From SAR324 cluster bacterium (GTDB taxonomy: Bacteria > SAR324 > NAC60-12), in contig JADGAV010000001.1 in NCBI GenBank assembly GCA_015231825.1, forward strand, positions 62,001-126,000: a stretch of DNA of 64,000 nt, read 5' to 3'. The position numbers and the translations under genes are program-made. Of the stretch, positions 25,820 to 34,499 are shown one piece after another. The first letter of the stretch is position 1; every line of letters begins with the position of its first letter. Under the pieces are notes generated by a model. That model was not told the origin of the DNA, ran no database searches, and was given only the letters and a program-made list of their open reading frames with translations.

Positions 25820-27475
25820 ATGGCATTGGATAAAATATTGGAGGTCGATTCCCTGAGCGTCGCCCTCCCTCCTGGATCCGATCGTGAACAAGCAATTGAA
25901 AATATAGATTTTTCAATCTATTCTGGAGAAACGCTCTGCCTGGTAGGAGAGTCCGGTTCAGGAAAATCTGTCACCGGACAGGCAATCCTCGGCATGCTGC
26001 CGGGGACATTGAAACAGAAAAGCGGAAAAGTCCTTTTCCAGGGCAGACCCCTTCCCGATGCCGATTCACTGGAAATGCAAAAGATACGTGGTTCCGAAAT
26101 CGCGATGATCTTCCAGGAACCGCAGGCAGCCCTCAATCCCATCCAACGAGTTGGCAGGCAGGTAGAGGAAGTATTTAAAGTCCATGGACAGTATTCAAAA
26201 ACACAATCTCGTACCCGTGTTTTGGACTTGTTCGACTCTGTGGGTTTGCCAAACCCTATCCAGATTTATCGTTCCTATCCCCATCAATTATCAGGCGGTC
26301 AGTGCCAGCGGGTTGTGATTGCAACAGCATTGGCTCTCCAACCCAAACTCCTTATTGCTGACGAACCGACCACGGCGCTTGATGTCACCACGCAGGCCGG
26401 AATTCTGGAACTGATCAATGAATTGAAGCGCAGTCAGAATGCTGCCATTTTGTTCATCACCCATGATTTCGGCGTGGTTGCTGAAGTGGCTGATCATGTG
26501 CTTGTCATGCGTGACGGAGTGAGTGTCGAAGCGGGGAGCAGGAATCAGATCTTTGAACATCCCCGAAATCATTATACCCGGACGCTATTGAGATCCGTTC
26601 CGGACATGCTGCCTCCCGAAAATTTGCATGATCGTGATTCAGAGCTTGTCTTACGTGCTGAGAGTGTCAGCCGTATCTATTCCAAGACCATCAACTGGTA
26701 CCAATCTCATTCATTCAATGCGGTTGAAAATGTTTCGTTTTCCTTGAAGCGAGGTCAGACGCTGGGGATTGTTGGAGAATCCGGCTGCGGAAAATCGACT
26801 CTGCTGCGTTGTATATTACGGCTCGAAGCAGTTGATAGCGGCCGTATCTTCTTGGGAGACCGCGAGATCACTCATGCCAGTGAACAGCAGTTGCAGCCTC
26901 TGCGAAAAAAAATTCAGGTGGTTCTACAGGATCCATATACTTCTCTAAATCCAAGACAAAAAATACTGAATGCAATTGCTGAAGGACCCATCATACATGG
27001 TAAGGAAAAACGAGATGCCCACCTTCAAGCTCTGGCCCTCCTTGATTCAGTCGGACTAAACGCCTCATCGGCAGATCGTTATCCTCATGAGTTTTCGGGA
27101 GGGCAGCGTCAGCGAATCTGTATTGCCCGGGCTTTGGCTCTGGAACCAGAAATTCTGCTGGCAGACGAAGCGGTTTCCGCCCTCGATGTCTCTATCCAGG
27201 CACAAATCCTCGATTTATTGCGCGACCTGCAGCGGAAATTCGGATTTGCCATTTTGTTTGTCACCCATGATCTTCGCGTGGCAGCTTCGTTGTGTGATGA
27301 ATTGATAGTGATGCGGCAGGGAAAGATGGTGGAATATGGACCCACTGCAGATCTATTTCGAACCCCTCAATCGGACTACACTCGTTCCCTGCTGCATGCT
27401 TCTCCAGGAAAAGATATTCAGTTTTCTGCCATCGCTTTAGACCGCAGTGACAATGCTTTGGAGGTTTCAAAGTGA
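25820..27475 (+). CDS. Fused peptide ABC transporter ATP-binding protein (YejF-like)
   Basis: 551 residues with two ABC domains: Walker [10 protein letters not shown] near 42 and GESGCGKST near 319; signatures LSGGQCQRV near 156 and FSGGQRQRI near 425; Walker [13 protein letters not shown] and [12 protein letters not shown]. It is shorter than the 704-residue paralogue because the cysteine-rich C-terminal extension is missing from domain 2, as in YejF. Substitution of Q by C in the first signature is unusual but outside the catalytic residues. Its stop overlaps the GTG start of the next permease by 4 bp. Confidence 0.93.
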   Translation: MALDKILEVDSLSVALPPGSDREQAIENIDFSIYSGETLCLVGESGSGKSVTGQAILGMLPGTLKQKSGKVLFQGRPLPDADSLEMQKIRGSEIAMIFQEPQAALNPIQRVGRQVEEVFKVHGQYSKTQSRTRVLDLFDSVGLPNPIQIYRSYPHQLSGGQCQRVVIATALALQPKLLIADEPTTALDVTTQAGILELINELKRSQNAAILFITHDFGVVAEVADHVLVMRDGVSVEAGSRNQIFEHPRNHYTRTLLRSVPDMLPPENLHDRDSELVLRAESVSRIYSKTINWYQSHSFNAVENVSFSLKRGQTLGIVGESGCGKSTLLRCILRLEAVDSGRIFLGDREITHASEQQLQPLRKKIQVVLQDPYTSLNPRQKILNAIAEGPIIHGKEKRDAHLQALALLDSVGLNASSADRYPHEFSGGQRQRICIARALALEPEILLADEAVSALDVSIQAQILDLLRDLQRKFGFAILFVTHDLRVAASLCDELIVMRQGKMVEYGPTADLFRTPQSDYTRSLLHASPGKDIQFSAIALDRSDNALEVSK

Positions 27476-28392
27476 ATGCACAATTTCTTCTGGGAAAAAT
27501 TATTCGTTCCGTCATCACACTTTGGATCACGGTCTCGCTTGCATTTGTTTTGCTGCGATTGGCTGGTGATCCTGCAGAGGCGCTCATTCCGCCGGATGCC
27601 GGACCTGAAGTGGTGGAATATTATCGTGTAAAGTGGGGTTTCGACAAACCAATTCATGTTCAATATTTTAAATATTTTGGCGCCCTGGTGCGAGGAGATT
27701 TCGGGTTTTCTTTGCACACCGGAAAGCCCGTGCATGACATTGTTTTTCAAAAAGTACCGAATACTCTACTGTTGGGAGGGACCGCCTTTTTAATTGCGCT
27801 TTTTGTCGGGATTCCTCTGGGAGTGCTTGCGGCCCTTAAAAGAAACAGTTTGATTGACCGCGTTGTCATGTCGTTTTCAGTTTTTGCTTTTGCGATGCCC
27901 AACTTCTTCTTCGGTCTTTTGCTGATATTGAGTGCGGCTATGATTTTTCACACCTTTGTGGGAGCCGGTGAATTGACATTTTGGAGTCTGATCCTTCCTG
28001 CCTGCACTTTAGGATTGGCAAACGTTGGCTCACTGGCTCGATTTACCCGCTCTACCGTCTTGGAAACACTAAACAAACCATTTATGGCAGCCGCGCTGGC
28101 AAAGGGAGTCGGAATGTCGAGGCGGATTGTGCATCACGCCTTGCCCAATGCTGCTATTCCTATCGTCACGCTGCTTGGATTGAGCCTGGGTGGTTTGATT
28201 GCCGGTTCCGTAGTAACAGAAACCGTATTCGGGTGGCCTGGAGTTGGTTCTCTTCTGATTCGTGCGGTTCAGACCCGGGACCTGGGAGTGGTCCAGTTTA
28301 TTGTATTGATGGTCGCGAGCACGATGACTGCCGTGAATTTGATGGTGGATTTGCTCTATCTGGTTATTGACCCGCGAATTCGGGTCAAATAA
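27472..28392 (+). CDS. Peptide ABC transporter permease (DppB-like)
   Basis: 306-residue permease starting at a GTG that overlaps the ATPase stop codon (GTGA), implying translational coupling. Six helices; the RGDFGFSLHTGKPV loop near 65 and the EAA loop with LAKGVGMSRRIVHHALPNAAIP near 215 are typical. It belongs to the second importer. Confidence 0.92.
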   Translation: MNAQFLLGKIIRSVITLWITVSLAFVLLRLAGDPAEALIPPDAGPEVVEYYRVKWGFDKPIHVQYFKYFGALVRGDFGFSLHTGKPVHDIVFQKVPNTLLLGGTAFLIALFVGIPLGVLAALKRNSLIDRVVMSFSVFAFAMPNFFFGLLLILSAAMIFHTFVGAGELTFWSLILPACTLGLANVGSLARFTRSTVLETLNKPFMAAALAKGVGMSRRIVHHALPNAAIPIVTLLGLSLGGLIAGSVVTETVFGWPGVGSLLIRAVQTRDLGVVQFIVLMVASTMTAVNLMVDLLYLVIDPRIRVK

Positions 28393-28451
28393 ATATTCTA
28401 CTAGAGGTCATTGCTTTTTCAAAGAAATGAAATTTACAATCCATTCTTTTT

Positions 28452-28470
28452 CTGTCTATCGGCAAGACAG
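28452..28470 (+). repeat. Small stem-loop between permease genes
   Basis: CTGTCT (28452-28457) pairs with AGACAG (28465-28470) across a 7-nt loop in the 291-bp gap between the two permease genes. The gap is otherwise featureless and unusually long for such an operon. Confidence 0.25.
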
Positions 28471-28683
28471 GTGGTTCGTTTATTCTAAACGGCATCTCCT
28501 GATTTGACGTTTTAGGCGAAATATTTTTTCTCGATCTATTCCTGTTTTAAAAAACGGATTCTGTATCTCACCGAAACATCTGCTTGGTTTTTGGATTCCG
28601 GATCTGATGTGTAATGTGAATTTTAGGCGGGACCGCATTGGTTCAGATTTATTTAAAGAATATCTTCATTTGAGCTTTAATCA

Positions 28684-29520
28684 GTGACATCTTCCAAACC
28701 GACATCGATGCCCTGGATTATCCGATTTTGTTTCGGATTTATCTTCCTGTTTATTTTGTTTGCACTTTTTGGTGAATTTTTGACGGATCATAGTTACCGG
28801 AACACCTTTCTCCTTAAACGATTGCTGCCTCCCTTTTTTTGGGGCGGTGATGCGGAATTTCTGCTTGGTACAGACCACAAGGGAAGAGATCTGCTGGCCC
28901 GGCTTGCAATGGGTGCCCGTATAAGTTTGATTGTCGCAATTTTGGGAACAGTGATTGGCGCTGTTTTTGGTTCATTGCTAGGAATGCTCGCAGCAGCACG
29001 GCGCGGATTGACGGAATCCGTGATAATGGCTGCTGTGGATGTCCAGGCCTCCTTACCGATTATCATCGTTGCATTGTTTGTTCTGGCGATATTTGATACC
29101 GATTTTACGCTGTTTATTTTGCTTGTCGGCCTGGTTGGATGGGAAGTTTATGCACGATTGATGAGGGGGGCTACTCTTTCCGCCAAAGAACAAGGCTACG
29201 TCCTCGCGGTTCGCGCCCTGGGAGCTTCCCAGATGCGTATCTATTTCCGCCACATTCTGCCTAATATTTTCAATGTCCTCATTGTGCAATTCACGGTGAA
29301 TTTACCCCTGACCATCTTGCTTGAAACGGCCCTCAGTTTTCTCGGGCTGGGTGTACAACCTCCCTTGACCAGCCTGGGGCAAATTATGAGCGACGGCCGT
29401 GATCGCCTCCTCACTGCATGGTGGCTGACAATGTTTCCCGGAATTCTGATTTTTTGTGTGGCACTTTCAATCAGCTTGCTCGGAGACTGGCTGCGTGATC
29501 GCCTCGATCCCACCCTCTAA
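28684..29520 (+). CDS. Peptide ABC transporter permease (DppC-like)
   Basis: 278-residue permease of the second importer. LLGTDHKGRDLLARLAMGARIS near 60, the EAA loop with VRALGASQMRIYFRHILPN near 178 and the terminal GDWLRDRLDPTL identify a DppC-type subunit. An in-frame stop lies 6 bp before the GTG at 28684, so the start is this GTG or ATG 28708; neither has a good ribosome site. Its stop codon is 5 bp from the left end of the transposase unit. Confidence 0.87.
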   Translation: MTSSKPTSMPWIIRFCFGFIFLFILFALFGEFLTDHSYRNTFLLKRLLPPFFWGGDAEFLLGTDHKGRDLLARLAMGARISLIVAILGTVIGAVFGSLLGMLAAARRGLTESVIMAAVDVQASLPIIIVALFVLAIFDTDFTLFILLVGLVGWEVYARLMRGATLSAKEQGYVLAVRALGASQMRIYFRHILPNIFNVLIVQFTVNLPLTILLETALSFLGLGVQPPLTSLGQIMSDGRDRLLTAWWLTMFPGILIFCVALSISLLGDWLRDRLDPTL

Positions 29521-29525
29521 AAACC

Positions 29526-29540
29526 GGGACAGATTTATTT
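29526..29540 (+). repeat. Left terminal inverted repeat of REP-transposase unit
   Basis: GGGACAGATTTATTT, the exact inverse of the sequence at 30293-30307. It overlaps the last two codons and the stop of the transposase gene. Confidence 0.85.
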
Positions 29541-30227
29541 TATTTTCTTGGGGCGTCCGGGTCCTCTGGATTCGATTCGTTTTTTCAGTTTTTTCTCCAC
29601 CTCATCAACAAATCGAGCAGGCCCAGTCAGTTGTCCACGCTGAACAGCATTTCGAATACGCTGCAGTTCTTCAGTAGGTACTGATTGCTCTACAAAGTCG
29701 GCATACTGCCTTTGCCGTTCTTTGGCAGTACTGCCCAACCTTTTGTAAATCGGATCTAAATCTAACCATTTTTCTGACCTCAACCCAATTTTGTCAGGAT
29801 AGCTCGACCAAGGGTATTCGACCGGTGAAGATACCATTCCGGCACGTATCGGATTGAGCTCAATATACCGGCTGCAGGCCAGGAGATAGGATTCGGAATC
29901 AACAGGGCTGGATTTGTATCGACTTTCCCACAGTGTCCCTGTCCGCCCTGCTCCTCTATTGACATAACGGGTTTGACGGCCCGCGATTTGTTTCATCAGT
30001 TTTCCCAGCTCCTCAATATTCTCTCCGGGTTCCAAAAGCAAATGGACATGATTGCTCATCAAACAATAGGCGTAGACTTTAATGCCGAACTTCTTTTTCC
30101 CTTCCTGAAGATTGGCGAGATAGGTTTCAAAGTCAACTGACTGTTTGAAGATCACCTGCTTGTTGTGACCCCGTTGAATGACATGATGAGGAAGGTTAGG
30201 GATTACAATTCGAGCTTGTCGTGGCAT
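29535..30227 (-). CDS. REP-associated tyrosine transposase (Y1_Tnp)
   Basis: 230-residue single-strand transposase of the IS200/RAYT group. The HUH-type metal site is NHVHLLL near 60, and the tyrosine expected to attack DNA lies in GRQTRYVNRGAGRTG near 88; GTLWESRYKSS and RYIELNPIRAGMV are diagnostic of the REP-associated branch. The C-terminus is basic (KKLKKRIESRGPGRPKKIK), probably for DNA binding. The frame is intact and the length normal, so it may still be active. It lies within the 29526-30307 unit. Confidence 0.92.
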   Translation of the reverse strand: MPRQARIVIPNLPHHVIQRGHNKQVIFKQSVDFETYLANLQEGKKKFGIKVYAYCLMSNHVHLLLEPGENIEELGKLMKQIAGRQTRYVNRGAGRTGTLWESRYKSSPVDSESYLLACSRYIELNPIRAGMVSSPVEYPWSSYPDKIGLRSEKWLDLDPIYKRLGSTAKERQRQYADFVEQSVPTEELQRIRNAVQRGQLTGPARFVDEVEKKLKKRIESRGPGRPKKIK

Positions 30228-30290
30228 TATATTTTTCCTGGATAGAGGATTAGCGTGAAGTTCAGGAATAAAAACGTAAACTTAACACAA

Positions 30291-31187
30291 TTAAATAAAT
30301 CTGTCCCCTTTAAATTTGGAACCGTAGAGGGCTTGGGCCAGAACAGCAAAAAGGACAATTGCGCCCCCTGTCAAAGCCAGTGGAGTGGGGGTTTCGTCAA
30401 ATAGCATCCAAACCCATATTGGAGCCAGCACAGTTTCAGTCAGTGCAAGGAGAGGGACTTCAGCAGCGGGGACGGAGCGGGTTCCAAGGGTGATCAAAAT
30501 GAATCCTACGCCAATTTGCAGGGAACCGAACAGAACTGACAAAACCAGGTCGTGTTTGGAAATCGTAAGTCCTTCAGCGAGATGTGCTGCCAGCAGCGCA
30601 GCAATCACTCCCGCGAGACAGGTTGCAGGCATCATGTCCACCGGCCCTGCTTTTCGCATCGATACGATCATGACGGCAAAGAAAGCTGCGGCAGAAAGAG
30701 CAATGAAATTACCAGTCAATTGACCCGGTGCCAAATCTCCGAGAAACATTAAACCGATTCCTGCAACCGCGACGAAAATTGCAGTCCAGGTGAATTTCGA
30801 AACTTTTTCTTTGAGAACAATCCAGCCAAGCAATGCTGAAAAAAAAGGTCCGGCACTGAGAATGAAAACGACGTTGGCGATGGTGGTCATCATGATCGCA
30901 AACAGATAGGAAGTAAAACCCAATGCGAGCGCTATGGAAACAATTGCACCGGGCCATCCGATCTTCAGGAAGGGTTTCACAATTCTACCCCGGTAGGACC
31001 AGGCAATGAAAATTAGTACCGTGAAAACGAATGAAACAGAACGATAGAACAGTATTTTCCAGCCGTCTGTGGTCTCTATTTGTCTGATTATTATTCCCGA
31101 GGAACTGAGGAAAACCCCTGCCAGCAGCAGCACCACAACACCAAATCGATAATTTCTGGATTGTAAAGTGCGTGTCTTGCGGTGCAT
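30291..31187 (-). CDS. DMT/EamA-family transporter
   Basis: 298-residue inner-membrane protein with ten hydrophobic helices in two EamA repeats, the usual drug/metabolite exporter layout. Conserved glycines and the LLALTETVLAPIWVWM segment near 250 are typical. The last five sense codons (GDRFI) and the stop are encoded by the right end of the transposase unit, so the native tail has been replaced, most likely without harm because the helices are complete. Substrate unknown. The RC ATG at 31187 is the first plausible start. Confidence 0.87.
   Translation of the reverse strand: MHRKTRTLQSRNYRFGVVVLLLAGVFLSSSGIIIRQIETTDGWKILFYRSVSFVFTVLIFIAWSYRGRIVKPFLKIGWPGAIVSIALALGFTSYLFAIMMTTIANVVFILSAGPFFSALLGWIVLKEKVSKFTWTAIFVAVAGIGLMFLGDLAPGQLTGNFIALSAAAFFAVMIVSMRKAGPVDMMPATCLAGVIAALLAAHLAEGLTISKHDLVLSVLFGSLQIGVGFILITLGTRSVPAAEVPLLALTETVLAPIWVWMLFDETPTPLALTGGAIVLFAVLAQALYGSKFKGDRFI
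30293..30307 (-). repeat. Right terminal inverted repeat of REP-transposase unit
   Basis: AAATAAATCTGTCCC, inverse of 29526-29540; it also encodes the last residues of the DMT transporter on the minus strand. Confidence 0.85.
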
Positions 31188-31347
31188 CAGAATTGTAAAA
31201 GACCGTTGTTATGCTGACTGGAATCGAAAGGAGAGGGCATGCAGCGAAAATAAATATTTATTGTCAATGTGAACTGAAACAAATGGTGATTTTGGCAAGG
31301 TTCACAGTTTTTGCAGTTTCCATAAAATTATGTTTTTGAAACTGGAT

Positions 31348-33633
31348 TTATTCATTACTGGTTTCTGATTCTGAAGAGGTTTTCATCCCTTCTAAAAATT
31401 GATGCAATCCCAGTAAAAGACTCTCATGCTGGTCACGAATTTCATCAGGCAGACTGTCGATAGCATAAAGCAGATTGAGGAACATTATGGGGCGTATGCG
31501 GTCAATTCTCCCAAAATTTTCTAAATCGTACTTCGTTCCTTCCATTTTTCTAGAAAAATCAATATTCTTTGTCGTTCCCTGGAAGGGTTTGGAAACATTG
31601 AGACGATAAAGCTGGAAATAGGGAACAGATTCTGAGGTCTTGCCAAATGGGCATTTTCCAAGGACTAGAAAAGAATCCGGCGCAGTCTTTAAATAGATTG
31701 ATTCATCAACATATTTTTTGATCACGCTTTGCCCGTTGATATTGACACCAACTTTGAAAGTGGACTCTTTGAGGTAACCGAGACCTTTATAGAAACTCAA
31801 GATATCGTCGACACAGGTTTCGAAATCTTCGTGCAGAGAAAGATTGAGGTCTCCATCTTCAAATACTTTCATTTGCATTTCCGGAACTATGGACTCATAA
31901 ATGGTACTTTTGAATTCTCTTCCAAATCCAATCCAATCTATTTCTGCAAGTTTCAGAGGCGTTTGGGGTTCCAACATACGAGGAGGTATTTTTGGTTTTG
32001 GTGGAACCGGAGGTTTATATATTTCTTTCCTTTGTCCTGGTTTGAATTTAATTTTTAGTTTGCTCAATACGTCGAAATATTTTTTTGAAGGCGGTGCTTC
32101 TTCTTTTTTAGCCTGCTCTACCTGTACGTCAATGGTTTTAATCGTATAAGCTTCTTCGGCTTTCTGTTCACAGGCGATATCACTTTGCCGGGTGTCAAGA
32201 CCAGGAGGCAGGTCTCCTTTCAATTTGTTGCTTTTTTTGAGCTGCATGATTTCTTTGTGGGCCCATTCAGCAATTGTAGCGATCTGGTTGATAGAAAAAG
32301 AATCCAGTAATTCTTTCTCAGATTGCCTTGCTTCTTCGAAGTAACTTTGAAGGACTTCTTCGGCCGCCGGTGGGAATGCATCACCACGGGTCAAAATGGT
32401 CAAGTCTGTTTGCTTCAACATTAGTTTTTCGTTAAAAATCTGATCTTCTCCTTCCAAAGTAGCAAAAACAGAGGACAAACTCTGATACAACTGAAGTTTG
32501 ATCATCGTGAAGCGCGGATTCTGGGATTTATCGGCACTCAAATATTGAAGGTCCTGCTGGTACAATTCGGAAAACAGCCAGTGCTTCAGGTATTTGTCTT
32601 TCCACTGCAGAAACAGAAGCAGACGGGGATTGGTATGCAGGTCAAAAATCAGTTCCCGATATTGTTTGGCTCCTTTCTGATAATTGTAATCTTTGTGAAA
32701 GAGCAGTTGCTGCGTCAAAAGTTTTTGAATATTTGGAATAAGGTTTTTTCGATTCCACTTAATTTTAACCTGGACTGCGAACGGAATTATTTTTTTAACT
32801 TTCAAAAAGGTTTCCTCGGAGTATTTTAATAGATTTTCCTTCAATTCTGAATTTGCTTCCGATTCTAGCCCTTCAAACAGTTCTGTGGCTCCAAAAATAT
32901 TTCTTGTGATTTTATATGTGCCGAAACTCCGTGTGACATAAATCCGAAGAATTCTTTCTTTTACTTTCAAATCTCCCATGAAAAACAATTTCATTTTGTC
33001 CAGGAGACGGTCCGGGGATTTAAAAAATAACTGAATTGATTGGAGCGTTTTTATTTGCTCCTCATTTTGCTGCATCAGGAAGGTTTGCAGCTGCTCGCAC
33101 ATCAGCAACGCTTCATTTATGCTGGTCTCATCGAACCGGCAGCCGTCTTCTGCCTCTGCAAAATTACTTTTTCCGGAGTCTTTTGATTCATGACTGTTTT
33201 TGATTTGCTCTTGAAGATTTTTAAAATAGGCAAAACTCGGCTGGAGAAGGGGATGGTCCTCTTTGCTTTGAGTTTGATTAGCGGAGGGATCAGGGTTGGT
33301 CAATTTTGCGAGGGCCTCTTGTTCTGAGGCATAGATGCCGATAATCTTTTCAAGGTGGAATAATTTCAATGATTCAGTGCCTGCGTCATTGAGGTTGAAA
33401 ATTCCCAATGAGATATTTTTCTCCAACAAGGTTTTGTATACCGCACTGATTAAGCCAATTCCTCTCAGTTCAAATTCTTCGACATTTTTACAGTTCAGAA
33501 GAAAACCTTTGACCTCCTTTTCCACCAAGCGGGCGAACAGATAGTCCCGGATGCCATCAATTTTGTCCCAGTCGAGTTTTCCCTCCAGGGAAATGACGCA
33601 AATATCGTTTTCAAAAATATGATTTTGATTCAT
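31348..33633 (-). CDS. Large STAS-domain protein of unknown function (761 aa)
   Basis: Residues 1-110 form a STAS (anti-anti-sigma) domain: VISLEGKLDWDKIDGIRDYL, then FLLNCKNVEEFELRGIGLI, where the region normally phosphorylated on Ser/Thr reads ELRGIG rather than DSSG. The rest, about 650 residues, is mainly helical and unrecognised, with a Pro/Lys-rich linker near 545-575 (KPPVPPKPKIPPRM) and a C-terminal domain (580-745). No membrane segment or signal peptide. It stands alone on the minus strand. It could be a scaffold in a partner-switching pathway with the RsbW-like ATPase proteins encoded at 8348 and 12252; this is inference from domain type. Confidence 0.65.
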   Translation of the reverse strand: MNQNHIFENDICVISLEGKLDWDKIDGIRDYLFARLVEKEVKGFLLNCKNVEEFELRGIGLISAVYKTLLEKNISLGIFNLNDAGTESLKLFHLEKIIGIYASEQEALAKLTNPDPSANQTQSKEDHPLLQPSFAYFKNLQEQIKNSHESKDSGKSNFAEAEDGCRFDETSINEALLMCEQLQTFLMQQNEEQIKTLQSIQLFFKSPDRLLDKMKLFFMGDLKVKERILRIYVTRSFGTYKITRNIFGATELFEGLESEANSELKENLLKYSEETFLKVKKIIPFAVQVKIKWNRKNLIPNIQKLLTQQLLFHKDYNYQKGAKQYRELIFDLHTNPRLLLFLQWKDKYLKHWLFSELYQQDLQYLSADKSQNPRFTMIKLQLYQSLSSVFATLEGEDQIFNEKLMLKQTDLTILTRGDAFPPAAEEVLQSYFEEARQSEKELLDSFSINQIATIAEWAHKEIMQLKKSNKLKGDLPPGLDTRQSDIACEQKAEEAYTIKTIDVQVEQAKKEEAPPSKKYFDVLSKLKIKFKPGQRKEIYKPPVPPKPKIPPRMLEPQTPLKLAEIDWIGFGREFKSTIYESIVPEMQMKVFEDGDLNLSLHEDFETCVDDILSFYKGLGYLKESTFKVGVNINGQSVIKKYVDESIYLKTAPDSFLVLGKCPFGKTSESVPYFQLYRLNVSKPFQGTTKNIDFSRKMEGTKYDLENFGRIDRIRPIMFLNLLYAIDSLPDEIRDQHESLLLGLHQFLEGMKTSSESETSNE

Positions 33634-33696
33634 AAGTACTATTCTTCACTTCGACAGTGATATATTGCTCGACGAATTGGCGAATTGAGACTTTTT

Positions 33697-34440
33697 TTAA
33701 GATTGCAGGCGTCGTTTAAAGAGATCGGAGGTGATTTTCCAGACTTTTTCGGCCGCATCTTCGACATAGGCAGGGCGTTGAGGAAAACAGAAGCCGTGCT
33801 CGGTTCCCGGCCAAACATCCATTCGATACGTCACTTTTTCCCGGTCGAGTGCAGTTTTTAGATCAGTGATCACATGATCCGGCACATATTGATCATGTTC
33901 TGCAAATCCGATATAAAGCTCTCCTTTAATTTGACTGGCGAGAAGATGCGGGGAATCTTTTTTTTCGGTGACAATTTGTACCCCGTAGAGAGAGGCGGCG
34001 GCTGCAAAATCGTCGGGGTATGTCCCAGCGGCCGTGACCACGAATTGTCCACTCATGCAATACCCTATGCAGCCTTTGGGACCCGGTTTTGCTGCGGTTT
34101 CGGTTTTAAGAAATTCCAGCATCCCTGCTGTATCCTCCATGACAAGTTTGTTGCTCAGACTGGCCATTTTTGCAAACATGTCCTTGCGTTTTTCATCCGT
34201 TAAATCCGAATGACTGGTGTGAATGTAACGGATTTTCCCATGCCGGTAATACATGTCAGGGAGGAGTACATAGTAACCATCCCTGGCGATTCTTCTGCAG
34301 AAATCAAATAATTCTTCGCGAATGGCAGGAGCGTCCATATAGAGGATCACTGCCGGAAAAGAACCGTTATTTTTCGGATGGAAGATGTACGTCAGCATCA
34401 TTCCGCCTTCAGTGGGAATACTGACACTTTTTTCATTCAT
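33697..34440 (-). CDS. Dienelactone hydrolase-family protein
   Basis: 247-residue alpha/beta hydrolase. The nucleophile C128 lies in GYCMSGQ, the acid in IGFAEHDQYVP near 188 and the catalytic His in GTEHGFCFP near 222, the Cys-Asp-His triad of dienelactone hydrolases. AAAAAGGAG precedes the ATG at 34440. It lies 59 bp downstream of the UGSC selenoprotein gene on the same strand, after two small hairpins, and is probably the last gene of the 33697-36511 operon. Bacterial members hydrolyse lactones and thioesters; the substrate here is unknown. Confidence 0.9.
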   Translation of the reverse strand: MNEKSVSIPTEGGMMLTYIFHPKNNGSFPAVILYMDAPAIREELFDFCRRIARDGYYVLLPDMYYRHGKIRYIHTSHSDLTDEKRKDMFAKMASLSNKLVMEDTAGMLEFLKTETAAKPGPKGCIGYCMSGQFVVTAAGTYPDDFAAAASLYGVQIVTEKKDSPHLLASQIKGELYIGFAEHDQYVPDHVITDLKTALDREKVTYRMDVWPGTEHGFCFPQRPAYVEDAAEKVWKITSDLFKRRLQS

Positions 34441-34456
34441 AAAAAACTCCTTTTTA

Positions 34457-34492
34457 TACTGCAGAAAGCAGTAATGGAAGAGGAATCCTCTT
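34457..34492. repeat. Two intercistronic hairpins in selenoprotein operon
   Basis: TACTGC/GCAGTA (34457-34473, 5-nt loop) and the near-palindrome AAGAGGA/TCCTCTT (34478-34492) lie between the UGSC gene and the hydrolase gene. They may modulate processing or downstream expression. Confidence 0.35.
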
Positions 34493-34499
34493 GATTTTT

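Larger units (their letters stand above)
29526..30307. mobile_element. REP-associated (Y1/RAYT) transposase unit, 782 bp
   Basis: A single-gene unit bounded by perfect 15-bp inverted ends (29526-29540 and 30293-30307) with the transposase gene nearly filling it. No target duplication flanks it, as expected for HUH-type elements. It has landed between the stop codon of an ABC permease gene and the 3' end of a DMT transporter gene. No second copy occurs in the window. Because RAYTs are often single-copy and domesticated, present mobility is uncertain. Confidence 0.75.

Noticed and set aside
25022..25891. 289-codon minus-strand frame opposite the second binding protein
   Set aside because: Antisense to a well-supported substrate-binding gene; composition rich in C, H, F typical of shadow frames.
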